Source: JARKQH01 sp964631605 (GTDB lineage Bacteria; Verrucomicrobiota; Verrucomicrobiia; Limisphaerales; UBA8199). From it: a DNA stretch of 30,367 nucleotides. The position numbers and the translations under genes were made by a program. Each line of letters opens with the position of its first letter. Position 1 is the stretch's first letter. Below, piece by piece: positions 15,519-23,259 of this stretch. The notes beneath the pieces were generated by a model. The model did no database searches and was not told where the DNA came from. It was given only the letters and a program-made list of their open reading frames with translations. The DNA lies in contig CAZVYG010000066.1 in assembly GCA_964631605.1 (NCBI GenBank), forward strand, positions 1-30,367, in the 5' to 3' direction.

Positions 15519-16568
15519 ATGGGTGGGGAAGTGACACTGGACGCGCTCATGGCCCGGCCGGGGCCGTTGCTGGCCTTGGCGCCGATGCAGGACGTGACCG
15601 ACCTGCCGTTCTGGCGCCTCCTGACCCGGTACGGCGGCGCGGACCTTTATTTCACGGAGTATTTCCGCGTCTATCCCGGCTCGGTGCTCAACAAACACAT
15701 CCTCCGGTCCATCACCCAAAACCCGACGGGCAGGCCGGTCATCGCGCAGATGATCGGCCATGACATCGCCGCCCTGGTCCGCACCGCGCGGGAATTGCAG
15801 CAATACCCCATTGCCGGCGTGGACCTGAATCTGGGCTGTCCCGCCCCCGTGGTTTTCCGCAAAAGCGCGGGCGGCGGACTGCTCCGCGAACCAGCCCGGG
15901 TTGACGCGATCCTGGGCGCGCTTCGGGAGGCGGTGACCACCAGGCTCAGTGTGAAGACGCGAATCGGCTTCGACTCGCCGGCGGTTTTCGAGCAGTTGCT
16001 GCCGATGTTTGCCCGGCATCGCCTGGACCTCTTAACCGTTCACGGGCGCACGGTCCGCGAAGGCTACACCAGCGGAGTCCATTATGATTCCATCGCCCGG
16101 GCCGTTCGCGAGGTTCCCTGTCCCGTTCTGGCCAACGGCAACATTTATTCGTCGCAAAAGGCGCAAGCGGTTCTCGACTTGACCGGCGCGCGCGGCCTGA
16201 TGATCGGCCGGGCGGCCATCCGCAATCCCTGGATTTTTGAACAAATTCGCCAGCAGGAACGGGGCGAAGCCCCGACTTTGCCGACGGGACGCGACGTGCT
16301 GAATTATGTTTACGAGCTCCACGCTGCTGCCTGTGACCCGCACATGGCCGAAAGTTCGCAGGTGCAGCGCATGAAAAAATACATGAATTACCTTGCCCTG
16401 GGGGTGGAACCGACCGGCCGGTTTTTGCACGGCATCCGCCGCGTCGTGACCCGCGCCGACTTCTTCCGGCTCTGCGAGGAGTTTCTGAATCACGACGATC
16501 CGCTGCCGCTGCATCCCTTCCGCCTCAACCTCCATGCCGGCGACTTCCTTGCCGGCGAGCAGGGTTGA
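15519..16568 (+). CDS. tRNA-dihydrouridine synthase family protein
   Basis: This FMN-dependent enzyme reduces uridines in tRNA loops to dihydrouridine. The 349-residue protein begins with the family segment LLALAPMQDVTDLPFWRLL. It carries the catalytic cysteine Cys107 in VDLNLGCPAP, then the substrate lysine in SVKTRIGF, the HGRT motif after LLTVH, and the FMN-phosphate segments VLANGNIYSS and GLMIGRAAIRNPWIF. The C-terminal helical domain is complete. The ATG at 15519 gives a natural length; a GTG at 15531 after GTGGGGAA is an alternative. It lies 7 bp downstream of the MnmC-like gene, making a likely two-gene tRNA-modification unit. The Dus subfamily (A, B, C or a bacterial-specific type) cannot be fixed by eye. 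Confidence 0.92.
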   Translation: MGGEVTLDALMARPGPLLALAPMQDVTDLPFWRLLTRYGGADLYFTEYFRVYPGSVLNKHILRSITQNPTGRPVIAQMIGHDIAALVRTARELQQYPIAGVDLNLGCPAPVVFRKSAGGGLLREPARVDAILGALREAVTTRLSVKTRIGFDSPAVFEQLLPMFARHRLDLLTVHGRTVREGYTSGVHYDSIARAVREVPCPVLANGNIYSSQKAQAVLDLTGARGLMIGRAAIRNPWIFEQIRQQERGEAPTLPTGRDVLNYVYELHAAACDPHMAESSQVQRMKKYMNYLALGVEPTGRFLHGIRRVVTRADFFRLCEEFLNHDDPLPLHPFRLNLHAGDFLAGEQG

Positions 16569-16611
16569 ACGGCGCTTGGTCGCCGGGGCTGGGCCGGCCG
16601 CCGCCGCCCCC

Positions 16612-17193
16612 TTACCCGACGCCGGCGTATTCCTCGTCCGTCTTCAGGTTCAACCCCATGAGGACGTAATCGTGCGGAATCGCCTGCATATCCTTGACGT
16701 ATTCGGGCAGGCGCACGAGGTTGCTGAACCCCAGCAACGCGAACATCTTGATGGCGGCGGTCTGCTCGCCGATGAACTCCGCCTCCACCTTCTCCAGGCC
16801 GACTCCGCGCGCGATGGACACGATTTCGGTTACCAACGCCCGCGCCAGGCCCCGCCCGCGGTACTGCGGCAGCACCAGGACACTCACCCGCCCAATGTGC
16901 CGCTTCCAACCGCCCAATTGCTGATGAAGGGTGGCGTCGGCGGCGATTTTTCCGTTGATGAAGGCCAGCAGCGGGAGGTTGCGCCCCAGGTCAATATTCC
17001 GGCACCAGTCGCGAATCACCTGCGCATCGGCAACCCGGTGTTTGATGAACATCCGTTCCGGCTCCGGCACCGCGCGGAAGAAGTCGTGGAAGGCCTTTTC
17101 GTCATTCCGCTCCAGGGGACGCAGGGTGCAGGGAGAGCCGTCTTTAAGAGTGATTTCCTTCGGAAATCGCTGCAGTTCAAACTCGAGTGACAT
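16612..17193 (-). CDS. GNAT-family N-acetyltransferase
   Basis: A 193-residue protein with the GNAT fold. It begins MSLEFELQRFPKEITLKDGS, then has LRPLERNDEKAFHDFFRAVP (the N-terminal helices), a central beta part GRVSVLVLPQYRGRGLARAL containing the acetyl-CoA pyrophosphate loop (QYRGRGLA), and VEAEFIGEQTAAIKMFALLG before the last strand. The acceptor is unknown. The overall look resembles acyl-CoA N-acyltransferases that are often fused to or associated with protein-lysine acetylation systems. It converges with the dus gene and diverges from the DUF1080 lipoprotein gene. Confidence 0.9.
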   Translation of the reverse strand: MSLEFELQRFPKEITLKDGSPCTLRPLERNDEKAFHDFFRAVPEPERMFIKHRVADAQVIRDWCRNIDLGRNLPLLAFINGKIAADATLHQQLGGWKRHIGRVSVLVLPQYRGRGLARALVTEIVSIARGVGLEKVEAEFIGEQTAAIKMFALLGFSNLVRLPEYVKDMQAIPHDYVLMGLNLKTDEEYAGVG

Positions 17194-17371
17194 AGGTTAA
17201 TTGGACTTGCAGGTCATCCTCGCAGATTCGCGCTTTTAATGCAAACTATTATTGACCTGCCCCACGGGTACCTCCTCGGCCCCGCCTGTGCGCAACAGTC
17301 AGTTTTGCCGCGCTGCGGGGCGGATCATTGCGCGCTTGCGGCCGCCCCGGTTCTGCGCAATTGATTACCTC

Positions 17372-18163
17372 ATGCGCTGTCATTATCTGGGGGCACTGGC
17401 CTTCCTGCTGCTGGCAGGTTGCGCCTCGGATGTGCGGACCGACCCGTCGCCGCCGCCGTCATCGCCGCCACCCGCGACGCCGGCCGTGTCCCCACCGGCG
17501 AGCCAGTCCGCGGCGGAGTCTGCGTTTGCAGAAACACTGAAAGCTGCGGCGGCCAAGCCGGCGCTTGCGCCCGACGGCGAGGGATGGCAGCCGATGTTCG
17601 ACGGGAGCAGCCTGCGGGGCTGGCGGCCAACGGAGTTTGCCGGGCACGGGGACGTTGAGTTGGTGTCGGGGCTCATCCTGCTGAACATGGGAGATCCTTT
17701 TACGGGCATCAATTGGACCAACGACTTCCCGAAGACGAATTACGAGATTGCTTTGGAAGCCATGCGCGTGATGGGCACCGACTTCTTCTGCGCGCTGACG
17801 ATCCCGGTGGGCACCAACTGCTGCAGCCTGGTGGTGGGCGGCTGGGGGGGCTCGCTGGTGGGGATATCCTCCCTGGACAGCCTCGATGCGTCGGAGAATG
17901 AAACGACCAAATACTGTGAATTCGAGCGGCAGCGGTGGTACCGCATCCGCGTGCGCGTCACGGAAGGCCGGATCGAAGCCTGGATTGACGACGACAAGCT
18001 GATCAACTGTGTGACGACCGGCCGCAGGATTTCGGTTCGTCCCGGCGACATCGAGCTCTCTCAACCGCTCGGCATTTGCGCCTGGCAAACCACTTCCGCC
18101 TTGCGCGAAATCAAGTTCCGCCGCGTGACCGCCCCCGCCGGTCCTCCGCCCAAGGGATTTTAG
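17372..18163 (+). CDS. DUF1080-type lipoprotein (3-keto-disaccharide hydrolase family)
   Basis: This 263-residue protein starts at ATG 17372 with a lipoprotein signal (MRCHYLGALAFLLLAGC, Cys17, lipobox LAGC). A Pro/Ser/Ala-rich linker follows (about 24-48). The mature domain is a concanavalin-like jelly roll of the DUF1080 family: WQPMFDGSSLRGWRP is the typical F-D-G-x-x-L-x-x-W opening. Later segments are NYEIALEAMRVMGTDFFCAL, YRIRVRVTEGRIEAWIDDD and ALREIKFRRV at the end. Members characterised recently hydrolyse 3-keto-glycosides; others are accessory to polysaccharide use. It is probably anchored in the outer membrane or periplasm. A possible continuation of the frame upstream to 17252 has no signal peptide and was not used. 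Confidence 0.85.
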   Translation: MRCHYLGALAFLLLAGCASDVRTDPSPPPSSPPPATPAVSPPASQSAAESAFAETLKAAAAKPALAPDGEGWQPMFDGSSLRGWRPTEFAGHGDVELVSGLILLNMGDPFTGINWTNDFPKTNYEIALEAMRVMGTDFFCALTIPVGTNCCSLVVGGWGGSLVGISSLDSLDASENETTKYCEFERQRWYRIRVRVTEGRIEAWIDDDKLINCVTTGRRISVRPGDIELSQPLGICAWQTTSALREIKFRRVTAPAGPPPKGF

Positions 18164-18260
18164 CTGGCGGATCGCGACGGGCGGAAGACCCCGGCGCGAA
18201 ACGAGGGCGCGTGGCTGGAGCCGGTGGGCGCGGGACGAGGCACGCCGGTAGCTGGCGGAT
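18161..18260 (+). repeat. Pair of 12-bp direct repeats flanking a short intergenic stretch
   Basis: TAGCTGGCGGAT occurs at 18161-18172 (the TAG being the stop codon of the DUF1080 gene) and again at 18249-18260, shortly before the next start codon at 18269. The repeat spacing is 88 bp. It may be a relic of a small duplication or slippage; no mobile-element feature accompanies it. Confidence 0.4.
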
Positions 18261-18268
18261 TTGGCAGT

Positions 18269-18793
18269 ATGAAAAAGAGCGCCCGAATGCTTTTATGGAC
18301 AGGGGCCGTCGCGCTGGTTGTCGTGGCGCTGGCCGCCGGCTATTGGCTGTACCGTTTTGGACGCTACACGCCCTCCGAGGTGCGCGCGGACCTGCGGGCG
18401 GCAATTGCGGCGCGAGACGCGCCCCAGCCCGTGGCGCGATTTCTTGAGTTGCGTTACGGTTCGATGGCCGACCCGGCCAATCGGCGGAAAGCCTTCCTCG
18501 AGTTTTTCAACCCCGGCCACATTGAAGGCCTTCAGATTATTGTCCGGCATACGCCCGAACACCTGAAAGCCAGCAACACCCTTGCCATGGCGGAATGGGT
18601 GGCCCATTACCGGCGGACCATGACCCCGGAGGAAAAAGCCGCGCTGGGAACCTATTTCAAGTCGGAAGCGGGGCGCGCCCGGTTGCGGCAGGCCACCTCG
18701 CGGTATCTGGCCCAGGACGTGCACTACCGCGCCCACACCGCGCCGGTCATCCGCGAACTGATGATCACCGTCGCGGCGGCGCAGGAACCCTGA
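18269..18793 (+). CDS. Membrane-anchored hypothetical protein
   Basis: A 174-residue protein that I do not recognise. It has a basic N terminus and one membrane segment (MKKSARMLLWTGAVALVVVA through AGYWLY), then a short basic stretch and a soluble, mostly helical domain. Visible segments are TPSEVRADLRAAIAARDAPQ, RFLELRYGSMADPANRRKAF and TPEEKAALGTYFKSEAGRAR, the last resembling helical repeat regions. The soluble part most likely faces the periplasm. It sits 105 bp after the DUF1080 gene and 10 bp before the pseudopilin gene, so it is probably co-transcribed with the latter. The ATG at 18269 was preferred because it gives a clean membrane anchor. Confidence 0.75.
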   Translation: MKKSARMLLWTGAVALVVVALAAGYWLYRFGRYTPSEVRADLRAAIAARDAPQPVARFLELRYGSMADPANRRKAFLEFFNPGHIEGLQIIVRHTPEHLKASNTLAMAEWVAHYRRTMTPEEKAALGTYFKSEAGRARLRQATSRYLAQDVHYRAHTAPVIRELMITVAAAQEP

Positions 18794-18803
18794 CCTGCGC
18801 ACC

Positions 18804-19382
18804 ATGAAGCATCCGCATCCGTTTCCGAAAGGCCCAGCCAGTCGCCGGGCGTTCACGCTGATCGAATTGCTGGTCCTGATCGCCGTGATTGCCCTTCTGG
18901 CCAGCCTGCTGCTACCGGCGTTGGGCCGGGCCAAACGCAGCGCCCACGCCACGGCCTGTATCAGCAACCTCCACCAAATCGGTCTGGCCCTGCAACTCTA
19001 CGTGGAGGACAATGAGCATCGCCTGCCTTACTGCGCGATGATCCCCAGCGCGAACACCAATCTGAAGTCCATCAGCATGACCTTGGCGCCGTACCTGGGT
19101 CCCAAGCAGGTCTTCAAGTGCCCCGCCGACCACACCTTGTTTGAGAAGGAACAGACCAGCTACGAATGGAACAGGTTCCTGAACGGCGCGTCGTACGACC
19201 GGCCCCAGGATTGGCTGCCGGAGACGCAAGTGATTGTGGAGACGATCTTCGGCGGGCGGCTCAACACGCCATTGCTGGGCGACGCGGAGGCCTTCCACCC
19301 CGCCAGCGGCGTTTGGTCGGGCAAGAACGCCCTTTATTTTGAGGGACGCGTCGCGCGGGCCCAGCGCGTGTCGTTTCACTGA
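18804..19382 (+). CDS. Type II secretion-like pseudopilin (prepilin-type N-terminal domain)
   Basis: A 192-residue prepilin-like protein. The short basic leader ends at RRAFTLIELLVLIAVIALLA, the classic prepilin cleavage and methylation site (cleavage probably before the Phe of FTLIEL), followed by the hydrophobic assembly helix. The globular part begins with the recurring motif ATACISNLHQIGLALQLYVE and ends near FHPASGVWSGKNALYFEG, a variant of the H-X9-D-G ending seen in large pseudopilin families of Verrucomicrobiota and Planctomycetota. Those proteins occur in hundreds of copies per genome and their individual roles are unknown. It is the last gene of a three-gene run and converges with the HAD gene. 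Confidence 0.9.
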   Translation: MKHPHPFPKGPASRRAFTLIELLVLIAVIALLASLLLPALGRAKRSAHATACISNLHQIGLALQLYVEDNEHRLPYCAMIPSANTNLKSISMTLAPYLGPKQVFKCPADHTLFEKEQTSYEWNRFLNGASYDRPQDWLPETQVIVETIFGGRLNTPLLGDAEAFHPASGVWSGKNALYFEGRVARAQRVSFH

Positions 19383-19402
19383 GGCGCGGCGTTGTCGCGG
19401 CG

Positions 19403-20134
19403 TTAAAGGAGGTGGCGGGCGAGTTGGGCCCAGGAGCCGGTGTCGTTGCCGGAGGCGTCGGCCGCAGTCAGCAGCCACGTTTGCCAGCCGTGACGCCGCG
19501 CCGGGTCAGTGTCGTTATCGGCGCGGTCGCCGACCATGAGGGTTTCGGAAGGCGTGATGCGGTGGCTTTCCAGCCGGGCGGACAGGATTCTGAAGACGTG
19601 CGGATCGGGCTTGCTGAATCCGAATTCAAATGACCAAAAGCAGAGCTCGGGCTGGAAGAGGGTGAACTCGAGCTTTGCGGCCTGGAGGTGTTGTTTGAGC
19701 TCGCGGAGCGTGTAAGCCTGGGCGTTGGAGGCGATGCCAAGCAGCAGCCCGGCCCCCCGCAGTCGGGGCAGCAATTCAGTGACCCCATGCGCCAGCCGGG
19801 TCGAGTGTCCCGTTTGTATCTGGCGGTAAATGAACTCCTCGCGGCGCGCGGCGGGCAGCAGCCCCAGTTCGGGCACGACCTCCATCACCACCGAAGGCCA
19901 CTGCACTTCCGGGTAGGCAATGCCCAGCGCCCGGGCGGCGTCGTGCCGCATGGAAATGGCGCGGCTGCACGCCACCGCAAAGTCCAGCCGGCGCAAACGG
20001 GGGGCCACCCCAAACATTTCCCGCCAGAGGTGGTGCCACGTTGTCTCGGCGTCCTGCCGGGGAGGGCCCACCTCGAGCAAGGTGCCATAGACATCAAAAA
20101 TGACAGCGCGCGGTTTCAGGTCTGCGGTCTCCAT
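19403..20134 (-). CDS. HAD-superfamily hydrolase
   Basis: A 243-residue HAD hydrolase. Motif I is VIFDVYGTLLE with nucleophile Asp14; the residue two positions on is Tyr16, not the Asp usual for phosphatases. Motif II is likely GIASNAQ, motif III FSKPDPHVFR (Lys) and motif IV MVGDRADNDTDPA, with the acidic pair present. An alpha-helical cap of the C1 type separates motifs I and II. The Tyr at +2 is typical of haloacid dehalogenases, but is also found in some uncharacterised phosphatase-like members. The ATG at 20134 lies inside the end of the upstream glycosyltransferase gene (19-nt overlap on the same strand), implying translational coupling, so it probably acts on that pathway's intermediate or product. 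Confidence 0.85.
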   Translation of the reverse strand: METADLKPRAVIFDVYGTLLEVGPPRQDAETTWHHLWREMFGVAPRLRRLDFAVACSRAISMRHDAARALGIAYPEVQWPSVVMEVVPELGLLPAARREEFIYRQIQTGHSTRLAHGVTELLPRLRGAGLLLGIASNAQAYTLRELKQHLQAAKLEFTLFQPELCFWSFEFGFSKPDPHVFRILSARLESHRITPSETLMVGDRADNDTDPARRHGWQTWLLTAADASGNDTGSWAQLARHLL

Positions 20135-21681
20135 GTCAGCGGATACAGGTTCTCCGAGCGGAGCTTGTGCTGAATGAACTCCGCTTGTGCCCGTGGTCCG
20201 GAGCCAGTGTTTAACCCGACTGAGGGGCGGGTTCCAAGCACTTTTGAAAAACGACGGACGAAGGCGGTTTCGCCGAACCACCGGTCCGCCCGTCTGGGCC
20301 AATGGGAAAGGTGAAGGGCACCGGCGGCCGCCCGTTGCCGCCAGGCAAACAACCAGGGGTTGAGCTGTGCGCAGGCGGCGAACGATGCCTGCGGCGGCTG
20401 CGCCAACACTTCCAGTTGGGCGGTGAGGGTGAGACGGCTGAAAGGAACGGGGCGTGGCAGGCAATCGCCGGCCAGCAGCAGGGGATGGCCGGCGTGGCAA
20501 CGGCAGGGTTTGGGCAGGCCGGCCCGCCATTGGCGGAACAGGCGCTCCTGCCGCTGAGTTTCAAGCTGCCAATGGAACAAGGACGGATGCACCCACACCT
20601 CGCGGTAGCTCTGCGGAAATCGCAGACCAGCCTGCCGCAGGTCCGGAGCGATGTTCGGCAACTCCCGGGCGAGGAGGGGCACCCCCGCGGCAGCGGCCTC
20701 CAGGTAAGGCAGCCCAAAGCCTTCCTGCAACGAGGTGAGCAGGATTGCTTCGCTGGCGCCGAGCAACTCGTCGAGGGTTGGCGCCTGATTCTCCCGTTGG
20801 TGCAAGATGCCAAGGCGGAGGGGCCACCGGTGCAACCGAGCCGCGGCTTGGAGGCGGTTGGCATAAATCTGTTCCTCCGTGGAGGTCACGCCGCCGGTCG
20901 TGACAAGCCACGCTTCGGGACGCAGCCAGCGCGTCAACAAAAGAGCTTCGGCGATGTTCTTCCGCCGCAACAACCGGCAGGGCATCAACCAGACGGGTCC
21001 GTCGTGCCGGATTTCCCGGCGCAACCAGCGCCGCGTTCCAGCCAGCGCCGCTTTCCCGGGCTGAGAGTTCTTTGTTCCCGGGTTGGGCACCCACGCGGAG
21101 CAGGAGTGAAAATGGCGATGAAGAATCCTGGCGTCGGCATGGTTGATGGCCAGGTGTCGCACCTGGGGGGTTGGTGGGAAGATGGCTCGCGCGACCTGGT
21201 CGAGCGTGCGGGTGCCGTGGCGCCGCATTTCGGGCCAGCGCTGCCAGCGGTTGTCGAACCACCAGTCGTGGTGATGAAAAAGCAAGCGCGCGCCGGTTTG
21301 CGCCGCGCCCCGGGCCAATGCCCGCGTCAAGAGCAAATTGCGTCCGAGGCCCTGGTTGTGGGCCCAAATCACGACGGGTTCATCTCCCGCCGGCGACAGG
21401 ATGGCGTTCAGAAAATTGGCGATGCGGTCGGCGATCGAGTGGGTCGGTCCGTTCTGCTCGGCCAGATAACTCAGGGCGGGTTCGGTGCGGCAGTGCACCG
21501 CCACGGGGGCGACCCGCGTTCGGAAATCCCGCAGCCAGCGGGCTTCCGGGGGCTCGCCGCCGGTCAGCACGATCTCGCGCACGGGTGGCCGCAAGCCCCG
21601 GCAGAGCCAGGGCGTTGCCAGTTCGATGACGCGGCGCACCCCGCCTGGCCGATAATGATTGTGAACAATAACAAGTTTCAA
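20116..21681 (-). CDS. GT4-type glycosyltransferase
   Basis: A 521-residue GT-B glycosyltransferase starting at TTG 21681 (L/MKLVIVHNHYRPGGVRRVIE). The N-terminal part has the HNHYRPGGVRRV glycine-rich loop and LLFHHHDWWFDNRWQ. The C-terminal part has the donor-phosphate residues in CRLLRRKNIAEALLL (Arg240, Lys241) and the E-x7-E motif in QEGFGLPYLEAAAAGVPLLA (Glu320, Glu328). These are family GT4 features with a retaining mechanism. The donor is unknown; GT4 members use GDP-mannose, UDP-glucose and others. A C-terminal extension of about 150 residues is unassigned. It overlaps the HAD gene downstream and diverges from the GT81-like gene (295 bp between starts), which makes a shared pathway likely. 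No signal peptide or membrane segment is visible. Confidence 0.88.
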   Translation of the reverse strand: MKLVIVHNHYRPGGVRRVIELATPWLCRGLRPPVREIVLTGGEPPEARWLRDFRTRVAPVAVHCRTEPALSYLAEQNGPTHSIADRIANFLNAILSPAGDEPVVIWAHNQGLGRNLLLTRALARGAAQTGARLLFHHHDWWFDNRWQRWPEMRRHGTRTLDQVARAIFPPTPQVRHLAINHADARILHRHFHSCSAWVPNPGTKNSQPGKAALAGTRRWLRREIRHDGPVWLMPCRLLRRKNIAEALLLTRWLRPEAWLVTTGGVTSTEEQIYANRLQAAARLHRWPLRLGILHQRENQAPTLDELLGASEAILLTSLQEGFGLPYLEAAAAGVPLLARELPNIAPDLRQAGLRFPQSYREVWVHPSLFHWQLETQRQERLFRQWRAGLPKPCRCHAGHPLLLAGDCLPRPVPFSRLTLTAQLEVLAQPPQASFAACAQLNPWLFAWRQRAAAGALHLSHWPRRADRWFGETAFVRRFSKVLGTRPSVGLNTGSGPRAQAEFIQHKLRSENLYPLTWRPQT

Positions 21682-21976
21682 ACCGTTTGGTGCATTGTGC
21701 CAGACCGCCAGGACTGAGGCGATTCTTTTCCTTCGGAGATTGGCATTGACCGCGAGGGTCTTTGCGCAAAAAATAGCCCAGCGCCTGCGTGCAAACGAGC
21801 GCAGGGGGGCGTGTCAAGGGTCCGGCGGTGCGGGCTGCCGGAGGTCAACGGATGGTCGGGCCGCCATCCACCAACTCGGCGCGGGAGAGAGTCTTCCTTC
21901 CCGCGGAAACGGCTTGGGCGCCAGAGCGGAAGGGGACGGGGTCCGCCGTGTGTTCCAAGCCAGTAATAACACCATT
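21682..21976. promoter_or_regulatory. Divergent intergenic region between the two glycosyltransferases
   Basis: This 295-bp stretch separates the minus-strand GT4 gene (TTG 21681) and the plus-strand GT81-like gene (ATG 21977) and must carry both promoters. On plus, TTGACC at 21746-21751 is followed 19 bp later by AAATAG (21771-21776), a weak sigma70-like pair whose spacing is longer than ideal. I see no strong inverted repeat or riboswitch. The plus strand stays open from 21695, but the extension has no family similarity. Confidence 0.35.
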
Positions 21977-23191
21977 ATGTCCGACTTTTTTCAAACCGGC
22001 GCCGTGGCCACCCTGCACCGGCTCGGCCCACCGAATCTGAAACGTCTGGAGAGCGACCTGGTGGAATTCGCGCGTGAAACTCCGATTGCACTGGTGCTGC
22101 CCTGTCACATTCGCGAGGTGGGCACCCGTGCGTTGAAAGGCATTCTGCGTGAACTGCGCCACGTTTCATACCTGCAGCAGATCGTCGTGGGCATTGACGG
22201 CGCCACCGGCATCCGCCAGTGGCGCAAGGCGCGCAATTGTTTCAGTCAACTGCCCCAAAAGCCGATGTTGGTGTGGAATGACGGTCCGCGCCTTCAGGCG
22301 CTTTACCGGAAACTGGAGGATGCCGAGCTTTACGCCGGTCCCGGCGGGAAAGGGCGCAATGTCTGGATGTGCTTTGGGTTTGTGCTGGCCAGCGAGCAAA
22401 GCCGGATGATTGCCTTGCATGATTGCGACATCAACACCTACAGCCGGGAATTACTGGCCCGGCTCTGTTACCCGGTGGCCCACCCCGTGCTGGGATTCGA
22501 CTTTTGCAAGGGCTACTACGCGCGCGTTACGGATCAACTCAACGGGCGGGTGATGCGCCTGCTGGTGACGCCGCTGATCCGCGCCCTCAAGAGCATATTG
22601 GGCTCTCACCCTTACCTGGTTTACATGGACACCTTTCGCTACCCGCTGGCCGGAGAAATGGCCTTGGATACCGACCTCGCTCGTCGTGTCCGCATTCCCC
22701 ATGATTGGGCGCTCGAGGTCGGCATGCTGGCCGAGGTGTTCCGCAACACCGCCCCGCGGGCGATCTGCCAGTGCGACCTCTGCGAAAACTACGACCATAA
22801 ACACCAGGAACTATCCGCGCGGGACCCCGACAAGGGCTTGAACCGGATGGCCATTGACATAGTGAAATCCTTCTTCCGGCGGATGGCCGCCGAGGGCATC
22901 AAGCTCGATGCGGGCCTGTTCGACACGCTGTTGAGCGCCTTTAACCGTCAGGCCGAGGACACCTTGCGGTTCTATGGCGCCGACGCCGCCATGAACGGCC
23001 TCAGGTATCCGCGCCATGAAGAGGAGAATGCCGTGGCCACCTTTGTCCGCTCCATCCGCACCGCCGCCGACACCTTCCAGCGCGACCCGTTGTGGTCTCC
23101 GTTGATCCCGAACTGGAACCGGGTGGAGTCGGCCCTTCCCGGCTTTCTGGACGAATTGCGGGAAGCCGTCCGGCTGGACATGAAGGATTGA
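21977..23191 (+). CDS. GT81-like glycosyltransferase (glucosyl-3-phosphoglycerate synthase family)
   Basis: This 404-residue protein resembles bacterial glucosyl-3-phosphoglycerate synthase-type GT81 enzymes, which transfer glucose from an NDP-glucose to 3-phosphoglycerate. It starts MSDFFQTGAVATLHRLG, then has IALVLPCHIREVGTRALKGI, WNDGPRLQALYRKLEDA and GGKGRNVWMCFGFVLASEQS. The metal-binding D-x-D is Asp149-Cys-Asp151 in MIALHDCDINTYSRELLA. The acceptor region includes FDFCKGYYARVTDQLNGRV and IPHDWALEVGMLAEVFRN, with CENYDHKHQ near the end. No membrane segment. The ATG at 21977 gives the family N terminus; no good Shine-Dalgarno sequence is visible. The divergent GT4 and HAD genes suggest a route to a glucosylglycerate-based compound, but the substrates need testing. 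Confidence 0.82.
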   Translation: MSDFFQTGAVATLHRLGPPNLKRLESDLVEFARETPIALVLPCHIREVGTRALKGILRELRHVSYLQQIVVGIDGATGIRQWRKARNCFSQLPQKPMLVWNDGPRLQALYRKLEDAELYAGPGGKGRNVWMCFGFVLASEQSRMIALHDCDINTYSRELLARLCYPVAHPVLGFDFCKGYYARVTDQLNGRVMRLLVTPLIRALKSILGSHPYLVYMDTFRYPLAGEMALDTDLARRVRIPHDWALEVGMLAEVFRNTAPRAICQCDLCENYDHKHQELSARDPDKGLNRMAIDIVKSFFRRMAAEGIKLDAGLFDTLLSAFNRQAEDTLRFYGADAAMNGLRYPRHEEENAVATFVRSIRTAADTFQRDPLWSPLIPNWNRVESALPGFLDELREAVRLDMKD

Positions 23192-23250
23192 CAATCTTTT
23201 GGCTTGCGGCTTACATGGCTTGCACAGCGTTCGTTTACTAACATTGGCCC

Positions 23251-23254
23251 AGGA
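23251..23254 (+). promoter_or_regulatory. Ribosome binding site of the corrinoid-protein gene
   Basis: AGGA lies five bases before the ATG at 23260 and fixes this start. The 68-bp gap from the preceding gene contains no recognisable cobalamin riboswitch. Confidence 0.65.
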
Positions 23255-23259
23255 AACTT

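Noticed and set aside
20135..20530. Upstream extension of the HAD frame
   Set aside because: It overlaps the GT4 coding region out of frame. The HAD fold starts with METADLKPRAVIFDVYG at 20134.
23192..23259. Cobalamin riboswitch before the corrinoid gene
   Set aside because: The gap is only 68 bp, too short for a full cobalamin riboswitch, and no B12-box-like sequence was seen.
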